A stretch of 19,524 bases of DNA from Bacillota bacterium (lineage in GTDB: Bacteria; Bacillota; UBA4882; UBA8346): the NCBI GenBank assembly GCA_023415835.1, contig JAEZJK010000061.1:1-19524 (forward strand), in the 5' to 3' direction. The position numbers and the translations under genes are program-made. The notes beneath the pieces were generated by a model, which was not told the origin of the DNA, searched no databases, and saw only the letters and a list, made by a program, of their open reading frames with translations. Position 1 is the first letter of the stretch. Each line of letters opens with the position of its first letter. This document shows positions 7,439-12,989 of this stretch, in pieces.

Positions 7439-8500
7439 TTATAATCCCATCGCCAGCAACAGATCGTACAAATATCCCAGTAGTATCCCTCCGGCCAAGA
7501 TGTAGAAAACATAAAGACTGATGATTCGTTTTTTCATAAACGTGGCAATTCCCGCAATCACCCAAGCGCTGGTCCCCGGACCGGTAATTAGGAAGGCCAG
7601 CATCGCCCCGTCTCCGGCCCCGCCGTCCATTAAGGACTTAATCAAGGGCAGAGCCGATTCACCGTTAACATAGAGGGGAAGACCGATCAAAGCAGCCAAC
7701 GGTACGGCAAAAAAGTTCTTAGCGTTAAACAAAGCCATGATCCATGCGGTAGGTACAAAGTAATTGACCAGAAAACCGATGGCTACGAAAAGCGCGAAAT
7801 TGGGGATGATCTGTTTTAATCCCAGATCGATTAAGCCTTCGGTGATTTCCGCCAATTTAAGCTTCTGAAAGAATTTTGAAAGATCATTTGGAGTAGTATT
7901 TTTGGTATCAGTTTCACAAGAGTCACATCCTGCAATATTTATGTAATCTCCAGTCGATGCGTTGCAAACATCAGGCTCGCAAGTAGCGGATGTACCGGAA
8001 CAACCACAGGTTTGGTCGGGGGTTTTACCGGAAAAGCGGGTTTGGTTTTTTAAGAAGTCGGTCTTGGACTCGATGAAGTGCGTAAGGTATCCGGAACCCA
8101 GACCGATAACGATCGAGGCCAGGGTTAAAGCGATGGCGAACTTCAGACCGATAATACCGGCGATCAAAATAAATCCGTCCGGACTCATCAGCGGGGAAGA
8201 GGTCAGGAAGGCCATGATCGGCCCCCAGGGTAAAGTGGTGGTCAGCATCCCGATCACCAGCGCCATGGTACCGCAGGAGCAGAAGGGCGTAAAGGCTCCC
8301 AACGCCACACTGCCGAGGATTGAGATATTGGTTTTGCGGAGTATTGCTGCTTTGAGTTTTTCAGTGTCAACGTGGACCTTTAAAACGGCGGCGGTAAGAA
8401 TGGCAAATCCTAAAGGGATCCAATTATGACTTAAACTAGTGATGACCGCCGTCAAGGTTTTGGAGAGTATTTCGGGTATGAATTTGATTAGAGTTTCCAT
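7439..8500 (-). CDS. ArsP/SO_0444-type permease with Cys-rich loop
   Basis: 353 residues with about eight membrane helices in two halves (PF03773-type permease). The family motif FTPFCSCGTMAL (Cys74, Cys76) lies in the first half, with SSPLMSPDGF just after it; the second half carries LPLYVNGESALPL and the GPGTS turn. The cytoplasmic linker (about 160-205) holds six Cys: 165, 167, 174, 179, 192 and 195, a likely soft-metal binding segment. Family members export trivalent or methylated arsenicals (ArsP), while the SO_0444 branch is linked to Cu/Zn resistance; the sequence does not decide between them. The ATG is preceded by AAGGAGG, itself directly after an 18-bp palindrome shared with arsR. 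It is the last gene of the cluster. Confidence 0.88.
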   Translation of the reverse strand: METLIKFIPEILSKTLTAVITSLSHNWIPLGFAILTAAVLKVHVDTEKLKAAILRKTNISILGSVALGAFTPFCSCGTMALVIGMLTTTLPWGPIMAFLTSSPLMSPDGFILIAGIIGLKFAIALTLASIVIGLGSGYLTHFIESKTDFLKNQTRFSGKTPDQTCGCSGTSATCEPDVCNASTGDYINIAGCDSCETDTKNTTPNDLSKFFQKLKLAEITEGLIDLGLKQIIPNFALFVAIGFLVNYFVPTAWIMALFNAKNFFAVPLAALIGLPLYVNGESALPLIKSLMDGGAGDGAMLAFLITGPGTSAWVIAGIATFMKKRIISLYVFYILAGGILLGYLYDLLLAMGL

Positions 8501-8515
8501 ATTGTCCTCCTTATG

Positions 8516-8533
8516 TATCGTATTTTTACGATA
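8516..8533. promoter_or_regulatory. ArsR-type palindrome, copy 1 (before the permease)
   Basis: TATCGTATTTTTACGATA has perfect 7-bp arms and a 4-bp centre. On the coding (minus) strand it ends 5 nt before the GGAGG of the permease gene. It is identical to copies 2 and 4 (as the reverse complement), so the same DNA-binding protein should recognise it. As RNA it would be a 7-bp hairpin just before the ribosome site. Confidence 0.8.
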
Positions 8534-8554
8534 TAAAAGTGTATAAAAGGTTTC

Positions 8555-8641
8555 CTATTTACAGCATTGGATTCGATATAAAGCGTAATTTTTAATAACT
8601 GTTAATACTAAGTTCGGAAGTATATCCGTTAATAATTTCAT
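8555..8641 (-). CDS. 28-residue peptide ending in Cys-Cys-Lys, in the arsR cluster
   Basis: A short frame between arsR and the permease gene: it starts MKLLTDILPNLVLTV and ends RIQCCK. It has GGAGGG 6 nt before the ATG and its own copy of the cluster palindrome 6 nt before that, the same arrangement as both neighbours. The middle is hydrophobic or amphipathic, and the vicinal Cys pair at the C-terminus could bind a thiophilic metal. I do not recognise a family. An in-frame upstream extension to 8785 would overlap the end of arsR and lacks this ribosome site. It could be a metallopeptide or carrier for the permease, a small modulator, or simply a translated leader for the permease; existence is inferred from signals only. 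Confidence 0.5.
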   Translation of the reverse strand: MKLLTDILPNLVLTVIKNYALYRIQCCK

Positions 8642-8659
8642 CCTTTTCCCTCCATTCCA

Positions 8660-8677
8660 TATCGTATTTTTACGATA
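8660..8677. promoter_or_regulatory. ArsR-type palindrome, copy 2 (before the small peptide)
   Basis: Identical 18-mer to copy 1, in the arsR/peptide gap. On the minus strand it ends 6 nt before GGAGGG of the 28-residue peptide. No clear -35/-10 pair surrounds it, so it may act on passing polymerase or at the RNA level rather than as a classic promoter operator. Confidence 0.8.
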
Positions 8678-8694
8678 CAAAAATTTAAAAAATT

Positions 8695-9015
8695 TTACGG
8701 GCAAGCTTCGGACGGCGATAAGTCCTGGTTTAACTCTTTTAAAAATCCTTCGATTACTTCGGTGTTCAGGAAATAACAGCTCCAAAGGTTCCTTTTTTCC
8801 TTGTAAATCAGCCCAGCTTGCTCAAGTACGGCCAGGTGCTGTGAGACGGTTGACTGGGCGAGGCCGGTGAGTTTGACCACATCGCCGACGCTGACCCCAT
8901 TTTCGTAATATTCGATCCGGTCACAACAGGTGCCAATGGAATTGCACTTTAGCGCTTTGATGAGTTGAAAGCGGGTTTTATTGCCCAAAGCATTACAGAT
9001 TGCGACTACGTCCAT
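8695..9015 (-). CDS. ArsR/SmtB-family metalloregulatory repressor
   Basis: 106 residues. Winged helix-turn-helix with LGNKTRFQLIKAL at the N-terminus and recognition region GLAQSTVSQHLAVLEQAGLI (51-70), then the wing KEKRNLWSCYFL. The classical arsenic motif CVCDL on the helix before the HTH is absent (it reads VSVGDVVKL). Cys instead occur at 7, 24, 30, 31, 80 and 104, so a different thiolate site, for example around Cys24/Cys30/Cys31, would sense the metal; ligand unknown. Start is supported by AGGAG 7 nt upstream. Its promoter contains two copies of the palindrome, so it is autoregulated and very likely controls the downstream peptide and permease too. Confidence 0.92.
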   Translation of the reverse strand: MDVVAICNALGNKTRFQLIKALKCNSIGTCCDRIEYYENGVSVGDVVKLTGLAQSTVSQHLAVLEQAGLIYKEKRNLWSCYFLNTEVIEGFLKELNQDLSPSEACP

Positions 9016-9028
9016 TTCTACACTCCTA

Positions 9029-9046
9029 TATCGTAATTCTACGATT
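9029..9046. promoter_or_regulatory. ArsR-type palindrome, copy 3 (start site of arsR)
   Basis: TATCGTAATTCTACGATT: one mismatch in the outermost base of one arm, and a different 4-bp centre. It covers the expected transcription start (near 9041) and ends just before the arsR ribosome site. Probably the weaker of the two promoter sites. Confidence 0.75.
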
Positions 9047-9047
9047 T

Positions 9048-9076
9048 AGTTTATCGTAAAAATACGATATAGTCAA
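9048..9076 (-). promoter_or_regulatory. promoter of the arsR cluster
   Basis: On the minus strand TTGACT (9076-9071) and TAAACT (9053-9048) are separated by exactly 17 bp, and palindrome copy 4 fills the spacer. Repressor bound there would exclude RNA polymerase. It lies 62 nt after the ilvB stop, with no terminator visible between. Confidence 0.82.
9052..9069. promoter_or_regulatory. ArsR-type palindrome, copy 4 (in the promoter spacer)
   Basis: TATCGTAAAAATACGATA, the exact reverse complement of copies 1 and 2, lying between -35 and -10 of the arsR promoter. This placement is the usual one for ArsR-family operators and gives the best link between the repressor and the repeated palindrome. 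Confidence 0.85.
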
Positions 9077-9138
9077 GGGGATTATTTATGTTTTGAAGAT
9101 TGATCGGTACATAAACCGTAATCGTAACAATTCGGTAA

Positions 9139-10800
9139 TTACCCGCCGATCATTTGGTCAATGGCCGACCCAGGTGGAACCATTGGTAAAACATTCTCCG
9201 TAGGATTGATCGGAATATTAACAATCCAGGGACCGGGTGTGGTTAAGGCTTCAACGAGACTAGTCTCTGGGATTGCAGTCTTGGATAAATCAATGCTTTT
9301 CAGGCCGAAACCATGGGTAATGGTTACAAAGTCAGGATTTCCGGCAAATCGGGAGGCAATGTAAGTTTGATCATAAAACAATTCCTGTTGCTGCCGGACT
9401 AAACCCAGGTGGCCGTTGTTGATAATCAGGACTGTTACATTAAGGTTCAACTCCGCCAAGGTTGCCAATTCTTGAATGTTCATCAAAATGGAACCGTCGC
9501 CGCTAAAGCAAACCACTTTTTTTTCAGGATTGGCTAAAGCCGCCCCGATGGCTGTCGGTAGACCGAAACCCATGGTCCCCAAACCACCGGAAGTCAGCAA
9601 AGTACGAGGGCGGCGAAAAGGATAGCTTTGGGCAACCCACATTTGATGCTGTCCCACATCGGTGGTGATGATCGTTTCCGGAGGCGCTATTTCACTGACT
9701 TTTCTAATCAAATTTAACGGATAGAATGAGTCGGGGCTTTCAATTACCGGAAATGGATATTTAGCTTTCATTTGCCGGATAAAAGCCATCCATTCGGGAC
9801 GTTCCTGTAAAGGGAGGAGAGGAATGACTTGCTCTAAAAAGGCCTTAAGATCGCCGGTCATTGAGAAATTGGATTGTTTTAGTTTGTTGATCTCGGCGGC
9901 GTCGATATCCACGTGGATAATCTTAGCCTGATTACAAAATCCGGCCACATCGCAGGTAGCCCGGTCGTCGAAACGAACTCCCAAAGCCAACAATAAATCG
10001 GCTTCATTAAGAATATTGTTGGTATAACGGGCGCCGTGCATCCCCAGCATCCCTAAGAACAAAGGGTGATCCGCCGGAAATGAACCTAATCCCATTAAAG
10101 TAGAGACTACCGGGAGCGAACTGCGTTCCGCTAATTCCAACAGTAGGGGAGCGGCATCGGAATTGATGGCTCCGCCTCCGACGTATAATACCGGCCGTTC
10201 AGCCCGGTTAATCATTGCAGCGATCCGGGTAATAGCCGTGTTTTTAACCATCGACGCGTTTATTTTTTTACCCGGCTTGGGCCAGGCTTTAAATTCCGCC
10301 ATTTCGGTCTGGACGTTTTTGGGAACGTCGATTACTACCGGGCCGGGACGGCCTGATTGGGCAATTTCGAACGCTTCTGGGATCACTCTCCACAATTCTC
10401 CGGCGGTTTTAACTAAAAAGTTGTGCTTGGTAACGGGCAGGGTTAAACCATAGGTGTCGACCTCTTGAAAGGCGTCTGTACCAATCATGGATGTAGCGAC
10501 TTGCCCGGTGACGGCAATCAGAGGGATGGAGTCCAAATAGGCGTCGGCAATTGCCGTTAACAAATTGGTTACTCCCGGACCGGAGGTCGCGAAACAGACG
10601 GTCGGTTGACCGGTGGTCCTGGCTATCCCGTGGGCGATGTATCCGGCCCCTTGTTCGTGCCGGGCCAGGATATGCCGGATCGTACTTTGGGAGAGGGCAT
10701 GATAGAGGGGAAGGTTCGACCCGCCGGGAATCCCGGCGATAATTTTTACTCCTTGTCTTTCCAATAATTTGATGATGATTTCGGCTCCTGTCAGTTTCAT
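9139..10800 (-). CDS. ilvB: acetolactate synthase large subunit, AHAS I-like
   Basis: 553 residues, full length. ThDP enzyme condensing two pyruvates to 2-acetolactate, first step of valine and leucine synthesis. Order: pyrimidine-binding domain (1-170) with catalytic Glu49 (RHEQGAGYIAHG), central FAD-type domain (190-325; MLGMHGARYTN, GVRFDDR), and pyrophosphate domain (360-535) with GDG at 434-436 and NN at 461-462. The end VLPMVPPGSAIDQMI is typical of biosynthetic AHAS. In the segment LVRQQQELFY, Gln471 replaces the Trp that favours 2-oxobutyrate and binds herbicides; E. coli AHAS I also has Gln there. AAGGAG lies 9 nt before the ATG. No ilvN regulatory subunit or other ilv gene is adjacent, so the partner must be elsewhere or absent. 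It is expressed from a long leader with T-box and attenuator. Confidence 0.93.
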   Translation of the reverse strand: MKLTGAEIIIKLLERQGVKIIAGIPGGSNLPLYHALSQSTIRHILARHEQGAGYIAHGIARTTGQPTVCFATSGPGVTNLLTAIADAYLDSIPLIAVTGQVATSMIGTDAFQEVDTYGLTLPVTKHNFLVKTAGELWRVIPEAFEIAQSGRPGPVVIDVPKNVQTEMAEFKAWPKPGKKINASMVKNTAITRIAAMINRAERPVLYVGGGAINSDAAPLLLELAERSSLPVVSTLMGLGSFPADHPLFLGMLGMHGARYTNNILNEADLLLALGVRFDDRATCDVAGFCNQAKIIHVDIDAAEINKLKQSNFSMTGDLKAFLEQVIPLLPLQERPEWMAFIRQMKAKYPFPVIESPDSFYPLNLIRKVSEIAPPETIITTDVGQHQMWVAQSYPFRRPRTLLTSGGLGTMGFGLPTAIGAALANPEKKVVCFSGDGSILMNIQELATLAELNLNVTVLIINNGHLGLVRQQQELFYDQTYIASRFAGNPDFVTITHGFGLKSIDLSKTAIPETSLVEALTTPGPWIVNIPINPTENVLPMVPPGSAIDQMIGG

Positions 10801-10839
10801 GGGTAAGACTCCTTTCGGATGTTTTTTGATTTCATATAT

Positions 10840-10877
10840 AAAAAGCCCCTGCCGGTTGACTTACCGGCAGGGGCTTT
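10840..10877 (-). terminator. strong terminator/attenuator directly before ilvB
   Basis: On the minus strand AAAGCCCCTGCCGG (10877-10864) pairs perfectly with CCGGCAGGGGCTTT (10855-10842): 14 bp, loop of 8 nt, then TTTTT (10844-10840). It sits 20 nt after the stop of the valine-rich leader frame and about 40 nt before the ilvB start, so ilvB can only be expressed by read-through. The loop and first bases of the 3' arm (10860-10853) are complementary to 10915-10908 near the end of the leader frame. Confidence 0.9.
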
Positions 10878-10897
10878 GATAGCTAACTCTTTGGTCC

Positions 10898-11014
10898 CTA
10901 CGACAGTGTCAACCGATTAATGGTAACGACAAATACGACTGCTACAACTACGACTGTAGCAGCGACGCCGACGACGAGGACCTGATTCAACTTTGTTTTA
11001 ATTGATTCAAACAT
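10898..11014 (-). CDS. 38-residue valine-rich leader peptide of ilvB (candidate)
   Basis: A frame between the T-box terminator and the second terminator, starting MFESIKTKLNQVLVV and ending NRLTLS. Twelve of 38 residues are Val (positions 12, 14, 15, 17, 21-24, 26, 27, 29, 30), with four Leu and two Ile. GGAGG lies 5 nt before the ATG. In E. coli the ilvBN leader peptide IvbL is similar in size and also has a dense block of Val codons, whose slow translation on low Val-tRNA prevents termination. The last codons (34-36) contain the sequence complementary to the downstream terminator, where a ribosome stopped at the UAG would mask it. Alternative: a small single-span membrane peptide, since residues 11-32 form a hydrophobic helix. 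The two are not exclusive. Confidence 0.7.
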   Translation of the reverse strand: MFESIKTKLNQVLVVGVAATVVVVAVVFVVTINRLTLS

Positions 11015-11028
11015 CTTTTCCTCCAAAT

Positions 11029-11063
11029 AAAAAAACCTTCATCCATTACTAGGACGAAGGTTT
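11029..11063 (-). terminator. T-box terminator hairpin
   Basis: On the minus strand AAACCTTCGTCC (11063-11052) pairs with GGATGAAGGTTT (11044-11033), one G-U pair, followed by seven T (11035-11029). It is mutually exclusive with the T-box antiterminator. It ends 5 nt before the ribosome site of the valine-rich leader frame, so uncharged tRNA would be needed for that frame to be transcribed at all. Confidence 0.88.
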
Positions 11064-11326
11064 ATACTCCGCGGTACCACCTAAATTTACAAAAGTACGC
11101 TCTTGATAGTACGGGCAATTGATCCGGAAAATGTTGATGGATAATTACCGATACTACTTCCCTTTTAACGGCGGGAACTCCGGTGAAGTCTACTTTAACG
11201 AATTTCGGTTCACGGCTCCGAGGCTACCTTCGATATATCCGTCCCGGGGAATTTCCACCCTCATCCCCTCGCTAGAGGTTTTGGATATATGTACTCCTCC
11301 TCATCAAAGCCTTTGATGTTATAAAT
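11029..11326 (-). promoter_or_regulatory. T-box riboswitch of the ilvB transcript
   Basis: Minus-strand leader with Stem I elements in order: GATGA kink-turn and AGTA loop sequence (near 11303-11290), a distal stem ATATATCC/GGATATAT, and the specifier strand CGAAGGTAG. The 14-nt T-box at 11083-11070 (TAGGTGGTACCGCG, 13 of 14 to consensus) follows, then the terminator 11063-11029. T-boxes bind uncharged tRNA and switch from terminator to antiterminator. Aligned by loop length with glyQS, the specifier is GUA, valine (11227-11225). A one-base shift would read GGU, glycine, which fits the downstream gene less well. Confidence 0.9.
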
Positions 11327-11333
11327 TGGTATA

Positions 11334-11363
11334 ATTATAAACTATTGTTTCGGGTGAAGTCAA
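11334..11363 (-). promoter_or_regulatory. sigma-A promoter of the T-box/ilvB transcript
   Basis: On the minus strand TTGACT (11363-11358), spacer 18 bp, TATAAT (11339-11334). Start expected near 11326, giving a leader of about 525 nt before ilvB. Confidence 0.85.
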
Positions 11364-11388
11364 GGAATAAATGTGGGTACGTATAAAC

Positions 11389-11448
11389 TTACATCAACTT
11401 CTTCTCTTTAATGCTAAACCACTTTTTTTGCCGATTACTCACGGACAT
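11389..11448 (-). CDS. possible 19-residue basic peptide
   Basis: Minus-strand frame MSVSNRQKKWFSIKEKKLM with a perfect GGAGG 6 nt before its ATG. It ends 26 nt before the -35 of the ilvB promoter. A TATAAT on the same strand lies about 50 nt upstream, inside the dispersed repeat (11502-11497). Highly basic (seven Lys or Arg). No family recognised; length and composition could arise by chance, so it is listed only because of the ribosome site. Confidence 0.25.
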   Translation of the reverse strand: MSVSNRQKKWFSIKEKKLM

Positions 11449-11478
11449 TCTTATCCTCCGCGACTTCGTTCCATAAAC

Positions 11479-11550
11479 CATGGATGGAAAAGAGCAAATT
11501 ATAGTATTTATTTCAATTTATGGATCAAGGAAAATATGTTGTAATAATCC
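11479..11550. repeat. dispersed 72-bp repeat, copy A
   Basis: Aligns without gaps to 17273-17344, 61 of 72 positions identical by eye, best over the first 44 bases (core TGGAAAAGAGCAAATTAT). Both copies are intergenic and in the same orientation, 5.8 kb apart, with unrelated flanks. No coding sense is evident. Confidence 0.75.
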
Positions 11551-11733
11551 GGGCGGTCAAAAAAACTTTAGATAAAAGAATGATGCGACGGGGCGATTGG
11601 CGTTCAGCTTGGCGGGGTTTCCGTTTTAGAAAGCGAGCGGCAAACATATTCATGAAACAGGAAAAAATGGAATTTATAGCGAATTTGCAAATGTGATTCC
11701 CAGTTGGTTATTTAAACAGGAGTGTTTCGGGGA

Positions 11734-11753
11734 ATATTGCGTAAACGTAATAT
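11734..11753. repeat. 20-bp near-palindrome upstream of the kinase gene
   Basis: ATATTGCGT (11734-11742) and ACGTAATAT (11745-11753) are inverted with one mismatch and a 2-bp centre, ending 64 nt before the kinase start. Size and symmetry fit an operator for a dimeric regulator; no regulator is assigned. Confidence 0.45.
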
Positions 11754-11817
11754 GTCGTTTATGAATGTGACATAAGTCGTAAATGCGTTATCCATATTTT
11801 GTTCAGGAGGCTATTAT

Positions 11818-12783
11818 ATGGAGGATAGTATTATAGCTGATTTAAAAGACAGTTATAGGCTAACTTGTGATCAAATTACTCCAGTAACAGGTGGATGGTT
11901 GAATCAGAAATGGAAGGTTTCCACTGATAAAGGTGAATTGCTGGTTAAACAATTCAGCAATAAGCGATTTAGCAGAGATAAATTGAAGTTAGTCGAGTCT
12001 GCATTGCAACGACAGATTATTCTTGAAAAAAATGGTGTTCCCTGCCCGTCTATCTGGCAGTGTGGAGGTCATGTCATTCGTCTGTTGGATAACGAAACAG
12101 CCTATATGGTTATGGATTTTTGCTTGGGGAAGGTAGAAAATCCTAACACAATCACAATAATGCAAATGCACAGTCTTGGTAGCGCCTGCGGGTTAATGCA
12201 CAAAGTTTTTTCACAACTACCGGCGCTTGCGGTTAAAGGGTTTCCCATTAACAACAGACAAGTAATAGATGCGTTATGGGCTAACTTTCATGGCCGTATG
12301 CAAGCATGTTCATCAAGCACCCCCAGTGAATACCGAAAAGCTGTGCTTGCGCAAGAACCTATATTGAAACAGCTTACAAATGAGTTCTTTGATAAACTGC
12401 CCAAGGGGATTGCTCATGAAGATTTTCAACCTGATAATATCTTGTTCAATGCAGATTGTGTATCTGCCATCATTGATTTCGACCGTAACCATTACAGCTA
12501 TATTTGGCATGACATAGGAAGAGCAATCCTATCTTTTGCCTTGAAAGATAATCGAATGAACATCGAGAAAATAGATGCTTTTCTTGAAGGTTACTCCCAG
12601 CATTTAATGCTGACTTTGCCTAATATAGCAGACGCTTTGCGGCTTTCTTGGTGTATTGAAGTACCATGGTGGATACGATCTGAATTTTTTAGAGAAAATC
12701 GAGAAAAAGCAGTGCGTTTCAAAGATGAAATGCTTTGGTTAACAGAACACTGGTTTGAGATCGATTCTTTATTATTTTCCTAA
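11818..12783 (+). CDS. aminoglycoside-phosphotransferase-like kinase (APH/CotS family)
   Basis: 321 residues with the APH kinase fold: a small lobe with Lys44 (LLVKQF), the linker YMVMDF, the catalytic loop IAHEDFQPDNILF (His200, Asp202, Asn207), and the metal-binding IIDFDRN (Asp220/Asp222). The conserved residues suggest an active small-molecule kinase. Relatives include spore-coat CotS/CotI kinases, homoserine or choline kinases and antibiotic phosphotransferases; the substrate cannot be chosen. AGGAGG lies 7 nt before the ATG. Codon use is more AT-rich than in ilvB or the kor genes, and the following genes are broken, so this block looks like accessory, possibly transferred DNA. Confidence 0.85.
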   Translation: MEDSIIADLKDSYRLTCDQITPVTGGWLNQKWKVSTDKGELLVKQFSNKRFSRDKLKLVESALQRQIILEKNGVPCPSIWQCGGHVIRLLDNETAYMVMDFCLGKVENPNTITIMQMHSLGSACGLMHKVFSQLPALAVKGFPINNRQVIDALWANFHGRMQACSSSTPSEYRKAVLAQEPILKQLTNEFFDKLPKGIAHEDFQPDNILFNADCVSAIIDFDRNHYSYIWHDIGRAILSFALKDNRMNIEKIDAFLEGYSQHLMLTLPNIADALRLSWCIEVPWWIRSEFFRENREKAVRFKDEMLWLTEHWFEIDSLLFS

Positions 12784-12989
12784 TAAGCATAATACGAGGG
12801 TAAGGGATCCATGAACTTACAGTATTCATCGGACGAGCTTTTATCCATCGGAAGGAGAACCGTAACTCCTAAAGCAATTGAGCGTCGTTTCTAGCGAGTG
12901 CTCCGGAAACATGCGAAAAGTACCCGCCATCCAAGGGGGAGGATTTTGGGTAGTGCTAAAAGGTGAAATAATCTTATTTGAGGTGAAAT

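Larger units (their letters stand above)
11364..11817. other. AT-rich intergenic stretch before the kinase gene
   Basis: 454 bases without a secure gene. It contains a possible 19-codon leftward frame (11389-11448), one copy of a 72-bp dispersed repeat (11479-11550) and a 20-bp near-palindrome (11734-11753). The rest shows no recognisable element. Confidence 0.6.

Noticed and set aside
7962..8429. 155-codon rightward frame across the permease gene
   Set aside because: Antisense shadow of a well-supported membrane protein; no ribosome site or family features.
8642..8785. Longer version (76 residues) of the small Cys-ended peptide
   Set aside because: It overlaps the end of arsR and the palindrome and has no good ribosome site; the 28-residue version has one.
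8516..9069. Four palindromes as a CRISPR array or transposon ends
   Set aside because: Spacing is irregular and coincides with gene starts; one lies precisely between -35 and -10, which fits operators.
9070..9138. Terminator after ilvB
   Set aside because: No stable hairpin with T-tract was found; ilvB transcription may read into the arsR cluster.
10163..10742. Rightward frames opposite ilvB
   Set aside because: Antisense shadows of a full-length conserved enzyme.
12811..12894. 27-codon frame MNLQYSSDELLSIGRRTV... after the kinase gene
   Set aside because: Weak ribosome site and no recognisable family; could be a gene remnant, but length alone does not support a call.
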